Origin: an uncultured Prevotella sp. | GTDB taxonomy: Bacteria > Bacteroidota > Bacteroidia > Bacteroidales > Bacteroidaceae | Length of the DNA stretch: 8,593 nt | Direction: 5' to 3' | Assembly: GCA_947304695.1 (NCBI GenBank) | Contig: CAMZBS010000081.1 | Location: 1 to 8,593 of the forward strand | Shown: one piece after another, positions 1-5,927 of the stretch | Layout of the letters: every line of letters starts with the position of its first letter | Position numbering within the stretch: the first letter of the stretch is position 1 | The notes under the pieces: generated by a model | What the model saw: the letters and a program-made list of their open reading frames with translations, nothing else | What the model was told of the DNA's origin: nothing | Databases searched by the model: none | Made by a program: the position numbers and the translations under genes

Positions 1-1000
1 GCATGTACTCTTCGCCCTCTTCGGGAGTGTGAATGGGCTGGAACGAGTCCTTGCCGTAGTGAGCGTAGTGGCCGCTGGTGACGTAGAGGCTCTTACCGCC
101 GATGTGCGGCGTGATGACCTCCTGATAGCCATAGCGCTTCTGCACCTTGCGCAGGTGCTCCTGCAGACGGAGGCGCAGGTCGGTGCCCTTCGGCAGCCAG
201 ATGGGCAGTCCCTTGCCCACCTTGTCGGAGAACATGAACAGCTCCATTTCCTTGCCAATCTTGCGGTGGTCACGCTTCTTTGCTTCTTCCAGCATGACGA
301 GATATTCGTCGAGCATCTTCTTCTTGGGGAACGTGATGCCGTAGAGGCGCTGCATCTGCTCGCGGGTAGCATCGCCGCGCCAGAAAGCGCCAGCCACAGA
401 GGTCAGTTTGATGGCCTTGATCTCGCCCGTGTCAACAAGGTGCGGGCCGCGGCACAGGTCTGTGAAGTTGCCCTGCGTATAAGTGGTTATCGAACCGTCC
501 TCCAAGTCCTGCTCAATGTGCTCGCACTTGTAGGTCTGACCGTCGGCAGCAAACTCCTTCAGGGCATCGGCCTTGGCCACCTCCTTGCGAACCACCGGCT
601 CTTTCTTCGAGGCCAGTTCCTTCATTTTCTGCTCAATCTTCGGGAAGTCGCTCTCCTTGATGCTCTCACCATTAGGCAGCAGCACATCATAGAAGAATCC
701 GCTCTCCACAGCGGGGCCGAAACCGAACTGAATGCCAGGATACAACTCCTTCAGCGCTTCAGCCAGCAGGTGGGCAGAGGTGTGCCAGAAGGTGTGCTTG
801 CCCTGCTCGTCATCCCACTTGTAAAGTTCAATCTTTGCGTCCTCATTGATAGGACGGTTCAACTCCACGGTCTCACCATTCACACCGCAGGCCAGTACGC
901 TGCGTGCCAGAGCCGGTGAAATGCTCTCGGCAATCTGAAGACCGGTTACGCCCTGCTCATACGAGCGAACAGATCCGTCCGGAAAAGTAATGTTGATCAT
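1..1000 (-). CDS. thrS: Threonyl-tRNA synthetase, N-terminal part (3' end outside window)
   Basis: This cytoplasmic class II synthetase charges tRNA-Thr with threonine. The frame begins at ATG 1000-998 ([14 protein letters not shown]) and stays open to the left edge, giving 333 residues, roughly half of a usual ThrS of about 640. In order one sees an N-terminal TGS domain (about 1-62), then the editing domain with HTSAH at 73-77 and CRGPH at 183-187. These are the HxxxH and CxxxH motifs that form the editing site, at nearly the E. coli numbering. The start of the class II catalytic core follows, with GLPIWLPKG near 264-272 and [13 protein letters not shown] near 308-320. The catalytic zinc ligands and tRNA anticodon-binding domain lie outside the window. 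The start is preceded by AT-rich sequence without a Shine-Dalgarno motif. The gene is divergent from the sigma factor gene. Identity is seen directly from the motifs. Confidence 0.97.
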   Translation of the reverse strand, partial: MINITFPDGSVRSYEQGVTGLQIAESISPALARSVLACGVNGETVELNRPINEDAKIELYKWDDEQGKHTFWHTSAHLLAEALKELYPGIQFGFGPAVESGFFYDVLLPNGESIKESDFPKIEQKMKELASKKEPVVRKEVAKADALKEFAADGQTYKCEHIEQDLEDGSITTYTQGNFTDLCRGPHLVDTGEIKAIKLTSVAGAFWRGDATREQMQRLYGITFPKKKMLDEYLVMLEEAKKRDHRKIGKEMELFMFSDKVGKGLPIWLPKGTDLRLRLQEHLRKVQKRYGYQEVITPHIGGKSLYVTSGHYAHYGKDSFQPIHTPEEGEEYM

Positions 1001-1031
1001 ATTTACAATATATGTTATGTTTAAGCGGCTG

Positions 1032-1039
1032 CAAAATTA
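1032..1039 (-). promoter_or_regulatory. Putative thrS promoter, -7 element
   Basis: On the minus strand this reads TAATTTTG, matching the Bacteroidetes -7 consensus TAnnTTTG. It lies 31 bp upstream of the thrS ATG, which predicts a leader of about 25 nt. I see no clear TTTG at the expected -33 distance, so support comes from one element and its position. The leader is too short for a T-box or attenuator. Confidence 0.45.
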
Positions 1040-1077
1040 CATAATATTACTGAAACAAGAAAGTTTTTTGCAAAAAG

Positions 1078-1109
1078 TTTGGTGGTTAAATATTTTTTAC
1101 CTACTTTTG
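1078..1109 (+). promoter_or_regulatory. Putative promoter of the ECF sigma factor gene
   Basis: TTTG at 1078-1081 and TACTTTTG at 1102-1109 are separated by 20 bp. This matches the Bacteroidetes primary-sigma (RpoD) promoter pattern TTTG / TAnnTTTG. Transcription would start around 1115, leaving a leader of about 80 nt before the ATG at 1196. The match suggests the sigma gene is read by the primary sigma factor rather than only by itself. Confidence 0.6.
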
Positions 1110-1195
1110 CAGGCGATAATTCAATTAACAACTCAAAATTTAAAACTTTATTGCCTATCGAAAGAAATTTACTTCATAACAAATAAATTTGAAAT

Positions 1196-1795
1196 ATGAA
1201 GAGATTTGAGGGAGTGACCGACGAAGCGTTGGCACTGCTTTACGTAGAGGGAGACAATAAAGCGTTTGACGAGTTGTTGAGTCGCACGCAGTCTAAGTTG
1301 TTCACATACATCATGTTCGTAGTACGCGATCATGATATGGCCGATGACATCTTCCAGGAAACATTCGTGAAAGTCATTACCAAGCTGCAGCATGGTCAGT
1401 ACACCGATTCCGGCAAGTTCCAGTTCTGGGTTACGCGCATTGCCCACAACGTGATTATGGACTGGTATCGTGCCCAGCGCAACGAGCACATTGTGGAACC
1501 TACCGAGGACAACGACCTTCAGAATCTGCGCGGTGCATCAGTCCTCGACACCTATCGTGAGACGGAACTAGTGAACGAGCAGGTGCTGCGCGACGTGAAG
1601 AAGATGATGAACGCCCTGCCAGCCCCACAGCGTGAGGTGGTCTACATGCGCTTCTATCAGCAGCTGTCGTTCAAGGAGATTGCCGAGCTTACGGGTGTGA
1701 GCATCAACACGTCACTGGGCCGCATGCGCTACGCACTGATGAACCTGCGCCGCATGGCGAAGGAGCACAAGATTGAGCTGGCGCTGCAGGCATAA
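1196..1795 (+). CDS. ECF-type RNA polymerase sigma factor (sigma-70 family), stand-alone
   Basis: The protein has 199 residues, the usual size for an ECF sigma factor. It would bind core RNA polymerase and direct it to a special promoter set. Region 2 spans about residues 10-95, with the conserved DIFQETF at 51-57 (core contact) and FQFWVTRIAHNVIMDWYR around 75-92 (-10 recognition). A poorly conserved acidic linker covers about 98-125. Region 4 spans about 131-186, with the helix-turn-helix LSFKEIAELTGVSINTSL at 157-174 for -35 recognition. The start ATG follows A/T-rich sequence with no Shine-Dalgarno motif. No anti-sigma factor or FecR-like gene is adjacent: thrS is divergent on the left and rpe converges 14 bp away on the right. 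Its target genes cannot be read from this window. The family is certain; the specific sigma and its stimulus are unknown. Confidence 0.93.
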   Translation: MKRFEGVTDEALALLYVEGDNKAFDELLSRTQSKLFTYIMFVVRDHDMADDIFQETFVKVITKLQHGQYTDSGKFQFWVTRIAHNVIMDWYRAQRNEHIVEPTEDNDLQNLRGASVLDTYRETELVNEQVLRDVKKMMNALPAPQREVVYMRFYQQLSFKEIAELTGVSINTSLGRMRYALMNLRRMAKEHKIELALQA

Positions 1796-1809
1796 GCCCT
1801 ACACTCACT

Positions 1810-2457
1810 TTACAGTGACCGCAGCTGCCGGATAGTCTCTTCCGGCGTGGGACTCTTGAACACGTAGCTGCCGCTGACCAACACATCGACACCAGCCTGG
1901 ACTAGTCGTGGGGCTGTCTCGCCCTGTACGCCGCCATCTACTTCAATCAGGGCCTTGCTGCCGCTTTCAGCTATCAGCTGGCGCAGTTGGTGTGTCTTCT
2001 TGATGGTGTTTTCAATGAATTTCTGTCCTCCGAAGCCTGGATTCACGCTCATGAGCAGCACCATGTCTACATCCTGAATGATGTCTTCCAGCATGGCGAC
2101 GGGTGTTGCGGGGTTCAGCGTCACACCAGCCTTCATGCCGGCATCGTGAATCTCCTGTACCGTGCGGTGCAGGTGGGTACAAGCCTCAAAATGAACGTTC
2201 ATCATCATGGCCCCCAGCTTAGCGGTCTGCTTGACGTAGTGCTCAGGGTTGACAATCATGTAATGAACGTCCAATGGCTTCTTGCACATTGAGGCCACAG
2301 CTTCCAAGACGGGAAATCCAAACGAGATGTTGGGCACAAACGAACCGTCCATCACGTCGCAATGCAGCCAGTCGGCATCGCTGCGGTTAATCATTTCAAT
2401 CTCACGGTCGAGATGCAGGAAGTCGGCAGCGAGCAAAGAAGGTGAAACCTTTGTCAT
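1810..2457 (-). CDS. rpe: Ribulose-phosphate 3-epimerase
   Basis: This enzyme interconverts D-ribulose 5-phosphate and D-xylulose 5-phosphate in the pentose phosphate pathway. It is a cytoplasmic metal-dependent TIM-barrel protein. At 215 residues it is full length for the family. Visible motifs are KVSPSLLAADF at the N-terminus, LHCDVMDGSFVPN with metal ligands H32 and D34, H65 in PLDVHYMI, the phosphate-gripping loop MSVNPGFGGQKF at 136-147, and D174 in IEVDGG. D34 and D174 are the expected acid/base pair. VSGSYVF near 194-200 is the second phosphate-binding segment. The ATG at 2457 is 7 bp after the stop of a small upstream ORF, so translation may be coupled. Its 3' end converges on the sigma factor gene with only 14 bp between, too little for a separate terminator. 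Confidence 0.97.
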   Translation of the reverse strand: MTKVSPSLLAADFLHLDREIEMINRSDADWLHCDVMDGSFVPNISFGFPVLEAVASMCKKPLDVHYMIVNPEHYVKQTAKLGAMMMNVHFEACTHLHRTVQEIHDAGMKAGVTLNPATPVAMLEDIIQDVDMVLLMSVNPGFGGQKFIENTIKKTHQLRQLIAESGSKALIEVDGGVQGETAPRLVQAGVDVLVSGSYVFKSPTPEETIRQLRSL

Positions 2458-2464
2458 TGTCTTA

Positions 2465-2584
2465 TCAGTTCAAGCAATAAGTCTGATTGTTTGCCACACG
2501 GTAAGTGTAAGCCAGTTCTTTGATGAAATTAATCACTCGTTCACTCGGTGTGGTCTCTTCGCGTGTAAATATTTGCATAGGCAT
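2465..2584 (-). CDS. Small ORF of 39 codons directly upstream of rpe; probable small protein of unknown function
   Basis: On the minus strand an ATG at 2584-2582 opens a 39-codon frame that begins MPMQIFTREE, continues TPSERVINFIKELAYTYR and ends NNQTYCLN at TGA 2467-2465. A second ATG at 2578 would give 37 residues. The stop is 7 bp before the rpe ATG (TGA, TAAGACA, ATG), the spacing of an operon pair. The composition looks coding rather than random: a short polar start, then a probable amphipathic helix around 13-30. No signal peptide or membrane segment is visible. From memory, Bacteroidales genomes carry similar proteins of about 40 residues with a TPSExxxxFIKxxAxTYR-like core, but I cannot verify this here. 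It could instead be a leader peptide for rpe. No ribosome site or convincing promoter was found. It overlaps a longer shadow frame that I reject. Confidence 0.55.
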   Translation of the reverse strand: MPMQIFTREETTPSERVINFIKELAYTYRVANNQTYCLN

Positions 2585-2665
2585 ACATGTTTAAGTTTGC
2601 TCTTATATCTATGAAACGCAGACAATTGACAAATATTATATCGAATAGCAGAAATATTTTCTTGC

Positions 2666-3259
2666 TCAAAAAAGGCTGTCGGCCTCCCATTCCAGCAGTT
2701 CTCGCGGCAGGGTGACCACCTTCAGCCGCTCGTACCACACTCTGGCCGAACCGGCAAAATGTCGTTTGGTGTGGCTGCTCACGATGTAGTAGCAGGCTGT
2801 GTACTCATTCATCATGGCAGCAAAGGTGCTCTTGATACGCGAGCACTTCTCGTTGATGGCGTTGTCGAGCGGATTCACCAGATGGTCTATGCTGTCGGAC
2901 ACTTTCTCCTTGTCCATGCAGCGCGACGTCTTCAGATAGTAGCCCGTCAGTTCCTCGCGATAGTCGGCCAGCCGTTTGAACTCAATGCCCTCGGGATGAG
3001 CCAGGAACAGCAGGTAGACGGCCTTGTGGACTGGCTGCAGTTCGACCTCACGATAGCCATAGTCTACCAGCAGGAAGCGGTAGTCGCGCGTGATTCTCAG
3101 TCGGCTCAGCTGTTTGCGTGCCGCCTCGATTTTCAGTTCTTCGAGCATGGGCACACCGATAGCCTCCAGCAACAAGTCTGTCCGCCCCATTGACTGTAGT
3201 GCTGCAATCCTTTCTTTCAGTTCGGCAGCTATCTGCTGTGGTGTTGTCTGCTCCATCAT
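2666..3259 (-). CDS. Uncharacterised Bacteroidales protein translationally coupled to ftsZ
   Basis: I cannot assign a function. The frame is open from 3301, but the chosen start is the ATG at 3259-3257, which overlaps the ftsZ stop as ATGA; an immediately following ATG at 3256 is equally possible. This gives 197 residues. The first 55 or so are helical and charged (QQIAAELKERIAALQSM). A segment around 60-105 (LQPVHKAVYLLFLAHPEGIEFKRL at its core) has the hydrophobic pattern of a winged-helix or small helical domain. A second conserved-looking stretch, SIDHLVNPLDNAINEKCSRI, follows at about 122-141. The C-terminus ends LPRELLEWEADSLF. There is no signal peptide or transmembrane helix, so it is probably cytoplasmic. 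From memory, related proteins of unknown role occur in many Bacteroidales. The overlap implies production together with FtsZ, but a link to division is only inference. A 208-bp gap holding the small ORF follows. Confidence 0.75.
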   Translation of the reverse strand: MMEQTTPQQIAAELKERIAALQSMGRTDLLLEAIGVPMLEELKIEAARKQLSRLRITRDYRFLLVDYGYREVELQPVHKAVYLLFLAHPEGIEFKRLADYREELTGYYLKTSRCMDKEKVSDSIDHLVNPLDNAINEKCSRIKSTFAAMMNEYTACYYIVSSHTKRHFAGSARVWYERLKVVTLPRELLEWEADSLF

Positions 3260-4491
3260 TCTTCTGTGTCTTGCAACAGTCCGTTCACCCATTTCCTCCA
3301 TCGGTCGATGATGCCCGGCTTATCGTTTTCGTCGTTGTGAGGTTCCGTTATGACAGCTGGTTCGGGTTCTGTGGGCTCTTCGACCTCGAATGGGGGGTCA
3401 TTCGTGGGCTCTTCTCTTGTCGGTGTTTTCTTGATAGGCTTGTAGAGCAGCGGAATCAGTTCTTCGTAATAGCTGTCGTTGCTTCGTTCCTCCTGCTGGT
3501 CGCTCTCCAGTGCGTCCTCCAGCCCCGTTGCCAGAATGGTCACCTTGACATCTGCACCCAGCGAGTCGTCGGTTGACGTGCCCCAGATTACGTCAATGTT
3601 CGGGTCCAGCTGGTCGAAGAACTCGTCAATCTCCTGCATCTCATTGACCATGATGGGCTGTTCTTCGCTGGCATAGATATTGAACAGGATGCGCTTGGCC
3701 TTGGACACATCGTTGCCAAAGAGCAGTGGCGAGTCGAGTGCGTTGAGGATGGCCCGCTCCACCCGTTTCTCGCCATTGGCGCGTCCCATAGCCATAATGG
3801 CACTGCCGCCATTGCGGGTGGTAGCCTCCACGTCGCGAAAGTCCAGGTTGATGCCTCCTTCGCTATGCACTGTTATCAGCTCCGAGATGCCCTTCACAGC
3901 ATCCTTCAGGATGTTGTCGGCCCTGACGAAAGCCTCCTTAATGGGAATCTGCGAGTCGGCATAGACATCGCACAGGCGTTCATTATTAATAATAAGGAGA
4001 GCATCGACGTTCTTCCGCAGTTCCTCCACGCCCTTGAGTGCTTTCACTATCTTGCGTTTCTTCTCGAAGAAGAAAGGAATGGTCACCACGCCCACAGTCA
4101 GGATGCCCATGTCGCGGGCCACGCTCGCCACCACAGGGGCAGCTCCCGTGCCGGTTCCGCCACCCATTCCTGCTGTGACAAACACCATCTTCGTGCCGTC
4201 GTCAAGCAGTTTGCGTATGTCCTCAACGTTTGCCTCAGCCTCGCGCTTGCCTATCTCGGGCTGTGCTCCGGCTCCCAATCCCTCCGGGCCCAACTGCAAT
4301 TTCACAGCCACTGGCGATTTGGCCAGCGACTGGCTGTCGGTGTTGCACACGGCCAGTGTCACACCCTCAATACCTTCTTCCTGCATGTTGCGCACGGCAT
4401 TGCATCCACCGCCACCCACGCCTATCACCTTGATAATATTTTTCGAGCGGTCTTCCACACCGCCGAAGAAGTCAAGTATCGGTTCTCCCAT
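3256..4491 (-). CDS. ftsZ: Cell division protein FtsZ
   Basis: FtsZ is the tubulin-like GTPase that polymerises into the cytokinetic ring at mid-cell. The protein has 411 residues. After a short N-terminal extension (MGEPILDFFGG), the GTPase domain shows KVIGVGGGGCNAV at 21-33, NTDSQSL at 50-56 and the tubulin signature GGGTGTG at 110-116. The T7 synergy loop NLDFRDV at 215-221 carries the two acidic residues (D217, D220) needed for GTP hydrolysis across the filament interface. The C-terminal subdomain ends near 328. An acidic, Pro/Glu-rich linker (about 330-390) and a basic, aromatic tail (GIIDRWRKWVNGLL, 393-406) follow. ftsA and other dcw genes are absent from both sides: fmt is upstream, and an unknown gene overlaps the stop codon downstream. 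No Shine-Dalgarno motif precedes the ATG. All catalytic features are intact. Confidence 0.97.
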   Translation of the reverse strand: MGEPILDFFGGVEDRSKNIIKVIGVGGGGCNAVRNMQEEGIEGVTLAVCNTDSQSLAKSPVAVKLQLGPEGLGAGAQPEIGKREAEANVEDIRKLLDDGTKMVFVTAGMGGGTGTGAAPVVASVARDMGILTVGVVTIPFFFEKKRKIVKALKGVEELRKNVDALLIINNERLCDVYADSQIPIKEAFVRADNILKDAVKGISELITVHSEGGINLDFRDVEATTRNGGSAIMAMGRANGEKRVERAILNALDSPLLFGNDVSKAKRILFNIYASEEQPIMVNEMQEIDEFFDQLDPNIDVIWGTSTDDSLGADVKVTILATGLEDALESDQQEERSNDSYYEELIPLLYKPIKKTPTREEPTNDPPFEVEEPTEPEPAVITEPHNDENDKPGIIDRWRKWVNGLLQDTEE

Positions 4492-4529
4492 AAGATTTCT
4501 GTTTTTACTCTTGGTCGGTTATTTTTCGG

Positions 4530-4537
4530 CAAAATTA
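4530..4537 (-). promoter_or_regulatory. Putative ftsZ promoter, -7 element
   Basis: The minus strand reads TAATTTTG, a full match to TAnnTTTG, 38 bp before the ftsZ ATG. A leader of about 30 nt would result. The expected -33 TTTG is not clear: the stretch there is a C/T run on the minus strand. The octamer is the same as the one proposed for thrS. Confidence 0.45.
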
Positions 4538-4565
4538 CGCAATTATTTTGAAAGGAAAAAATCTC

Positions 4566-4578
4566 CGCAAGGCTTGCG
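4566..4578. promoter_or_regulatory. 13-bp palindrome upstream of ftsZ (operator or weak bidirectional terminator)
   Basis: CGCAAG G CTTGCG is a perfect inverted repeat around one central base. It is flanked by six A on the left (4556-4561) and six T on the right (4582-4587), so on either strand the palindrome is followed closely by a T run. As RNA it gives only a 5-bp stem with a 3-nt loop. It could be a weak bidirectional terminator or a protein-binding site just upstream of the putative ftsZ promoter. Confidence 0.35.
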
Positions 4579-4628
4579 ATGTTTTTTCCTGTATTCCCCC
4601 CCTTCCCGATGGCTGTTGAGTCGGTTTT

Positions 4629-4710
4629 CAACCGAGGCTCAGCTGTCTTGCAACCGAGGCTCAGTTGCAGGACAACTAAGGCTCAGTTACGCCGCAACTG
4701 AACCTTAGTC
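4629..4710. repeat. 22-bp-periodic tandem palindromic repeat, about four units
   Basis: Units begin at 4629, 4651, 4673 and 4695, exactly 22 bp apart. Each has a 17-bp core and a variable 5-bp spacer. Cores are CAACCGAGGCTCAGCTG, CAACCGAGGCTCAGTTG, CAACTAAGGCTCAGTTA and CAACTGAACCTTAGTCA. The first two differ by one base; the fourth is the most diverged. The second core is itself close to palindromic (CAAC.GAG / CTC.GTTG), so each unit could fold or bind a symmetric protein. The array fills the space between the fmt stop and the palindrome upstream of ftsZ. It is too short and contiguous for CRISPR. Confidence 0.75.
4675..4709 (-). terminator. Strong hairpin downstream of fmt, possible transcription terminator
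   Basis: The arms 4675-4688 and 4696-4709 pair over 14 bp around a 7-nt loop. The only non-Watson-Crick position is C-A when read as plus-strand RNA but a stable G-U when read as minus-strand RNA, so the structure favours transcripts from fmt. It begins about 25 nt after the fmt stop. No T run follows, so it may stabilise or process the 3' end rather than act as a classic intrinsic terminator. It is built from the last two units of the tandem repeat. Confidence 0.45.
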
Positions 4711-4733
4711 ATAAACCACTGATACACAGAAAA

Positions 4734-5699
4734 TTAGCACACAGAATAACCGTCGGCATTCCATCCATTGAGGAACGACTGGGCATCCATGCGCTTCTTC
4801 CCAGCCAGCTGCAGCTCGTCAATCTGCAACAGACGGTCGGCACAACTGATGAACAGGTGCTTCCTGTCGGCCACCAACTGCCCCACTCCACCGTCCGACG
4901 GGCGTTCCGTCTTCGTAGTCCTGAAAATCTTCAACACCGTTTCCTTCCCATCGGCGGCCTTCAGCACAGTCCATGCCCCGGGATAGGGACTCAGTCCGCG
5001 CACAAAGTCATAGACCTGCTTGGCCGTCTTCGTCCAGTCAATCTGGCAGGTCTCTTTAAAAATCTTGGGAGCCAGCCTAAGTTGAGCATTCTGGATGTTC
5101 TGCGGTATGCTCACAGGGTGTCCGTTGGCCTCAACAATGCGATCGAGCGTCTTCAGACAGATGTCGGCTCCCAGGTGCATCAGCCCGTCGTAGACATATT
5201 CTGCGTCGGCAGTGTCGGGAATGTCGAAAGGCAGCTGCATGATGATGCGGCCCGTGTCGATGTCGTGATCCAAGAAGAAGGTGGTCACACCTGTCTGCGT
5301 CTCACCGTTAATCACGGCCCAGTTGATGGGTGCTGCACCGCGATATTGCGGCAACAGGGCAGCATGCACGTTGAACGTACCATATTCGGGCATAGCCCAG
5401 ACCACCTCAGGCAGCATGCGGAAAGCCACCACCACCTGCAGGTTGGCCCGGTAGCTGCGCAGCGTTTCCACAAAGACAGGGTCTTTCATCTTCTCCGGCT
5501 GAAGCACGGGCAGGCCCTGTTCCTGGGCATACTGCTTCACAGCCGAGGGCTGAAGCACGCTACCATGACGGCCCACGGGCTTGTCGGGCTGTGTCACCAC
5601 CGCCACCACATTCCATTCATTCTCTACTAGTGCTTTCAGGGTTTCCACCGCAAACTCCGGCGTCCCCATAAAAACAATTCTCAAATCCTGCTTCGTCAT
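4734..5699 (-). CDS. fmt: Methionyl-tRNA formyltransferase
   Basis: Fmt transfers a formyl group from 10-formyltetrahydrofolate to the methionine on initiator tRNA, preparing it for translation initiation in the cytoplasm. With the start at 5699 (MTKQDLRIVFMGTPEFAV) the protein has 321 residues, normal for the family. The N-terminal Rossmann-like catalytic domain shows FMGTPEFA at 10-17. The active-site segment is FNVHAALLPQYRGAAPINWA, with N110 and H112, and D148 lies in DIDTG. N, H and D are the catalytic triad of this family. The C-terminal OB-fold tRNA-binding domain begins at about 205 (LAPKIFKET, DFVRGLSPYPGAW). The frame extends upstream to 5783, but that would start ahead of the promoter at 5730-5761, and GGAG sits just before the 5699 ATG, so the shorter form is right. 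It is divergent from the lipoprotein gene. Confidence 0.97.
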   Translation of the reverse strand: MTKQDLRIVFMGTPEFAVETLKALVENEWNVVAVVTQPDKPVGRHGSVLQPSAVKQYAQEQGLPVLQPEKMKDPVFVETLRSYRANLQVVVAFRMLPEVVWAMPEYGTFNVHAALLPQYRGAAPINWAVINGETQTGVTTFFLDHDIDTGRIIMQLPFDIPDTADAEYVYDGLMHLGADICLKTLDRIVEANGHPVSIPQNIQNAQLRLAPKIFKETCQIDWTKTAKQVYDFVRGLSPYPGAWTVLKAADGKETVLKIFRTTKTERPSDGGVGQLVADRKHLFISCADRLLQIDELQLAGKKRMDAQSFLNGWNADGYSVC

Positions 5700-5703
5700 A
5701 TAA

Positions 5704-5710
5704 CTCCTTT
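5704..5710 (-). promoter_or_regulatory. Shine-Dalgarno-like site of fmt
   Basis: The minus strand reads AAAGGAG, then TTAT, then the ATG at 5699. Clear Shine-Dalgarno sequences are uncommon in Bacteroidetes, and thrS, ftsZ and the sigma gene here lack one. This site therefore helps fix the fmt start at 5699 against the upstream in-frame ATG at 5783. Confidence 0.55.
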
Positions 5711-5729
5711 GTTTTTCCTTAACTGTGTA

Positions 5730-5761
5730 CAAAGGTAATAAAAAAGCAAAACGTCCACAAA
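5730..5761 (-). promoter_or_regulatory. Putative fmt promoter
   Basis: Read on the minus strand, TTTG (5761-5758), 20 bp, then TACCTTTG (5737-5730): a full match to the Bacteroidetes TTTG / TAnnTTTG pattern. Transcription would begin around 5724 and leave a leader of about 25 nt. It also rules out the upstream start at 5783. Confidence 0.7.
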
Positions 5762-5806
5762 TTTTGCGGGTGTTTTCTTGCAATCAGGGCTTTCACAGAA
5801 CCGCTT

Positions 5807-5824
5807 CCCTACGCAACCGTAGGG
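5807..5824. promoter_or_regulatory. Perfect 7-bp inverted repeat between divergent promoters
   Basis: CCCTACG, CAAC, CGTAGGG forms a perfect stem of 7 bp with a 4-base loop. It lies outside both predicted transcripts, about 46 bp upstream of the fmt -33 box and 30 bp upstream of the lipoprotein promoter. A DNA-binding operator or a dispersed palindromic element is therefore more likely than an RNA structure or terminator. Confidence 0.4.
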
Positions 5825-5853
5825 TAATCCCCCTGCACATTTAGAGGTTTCCC

Positions 5854-5885
5854 CTTGCTCTATTGGGGCAAAATGACTATCTTTG
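5854..5885 (+). promoter_or_regulatory. Putative promoter of the lipoprotein gene
   Basis: TATCTTTG at 5878-5885 matches TAnnTTTG fully. CTTG at 5854-5857 is a one-mismatch -33 box at the 20-bp spacing used by the fmt and sigma promoters. Transcription would start near 5891, giving a leader of about 37 nt before the ATG at 5928. Confidence 0.6.
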
Positions 5886-5927
5886 CACCATCAAAAAACC
5901 ATTTAAAAGTTTAGAAAGGGTACGATT

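Noticed and set aside
29..919. Long plus-strand open frame of 296 codons opposite thrS
   Set aside because: It is the antisense shadow of thrS, whose minus-strand product has all family motifs. The plus-strand translation resembles no protein.
990..1199. 69-codon plus-strand frame between thrS and the sigma gene
   Set aside because: It runs through the divergent promoter region and overlaps both flanking starts; its composition just reflects AT-rich DNA.
1805..1818. Hairpin TCACT-TTAC-AGTGA between the convergent sigma and rpe genes as a shared terminator
   Set aside because: The stem is only 5 bp, overlaps the rpe stop and has no T run on either strand; too weak to call.
2490..2556. tRNA-like or structured RNA suggested by CCACAC (2494-2499) pairing with GTGTGG (2548-2553)
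   Set aside because: The arms are 48 nt apart with no consistent internal stems or T-loop motif, and the stretch is read well as the small ORF.
2541..2738. 65-codon minus-strand frame overlapping the end of the unknown gene
   Set aside because: It overlaps the 2666-3259 gene out of frame by 73 bp and has no coding character; the 39-codon frame at 2465-2584 explains the gap better.
3260..3301. N-terminal extension of the ftsZ-coupled gene to the ATG at 3301
   Set aside because: It would overlap ftsZ by 46 bp and add residues that are only the other-frame reading of the FtsZ tail. The ATGA overlap at 3259 is the more typical start.
4629..4710. Miniature CRISPR array
   Set aside because: The repeat unit is 22 bp including a 5-bp spacer, only four diverged copies exist and no cas gene is present. 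It is a short tandem palindromic repeat.
5700..5783. N-terminal extension of Fmt to the ATG at 5783
   Set aside because: That start lies upstream of a full-match promoter (5730-5761), and the family begins at about MTKQDLRIVFMGTPEFA.
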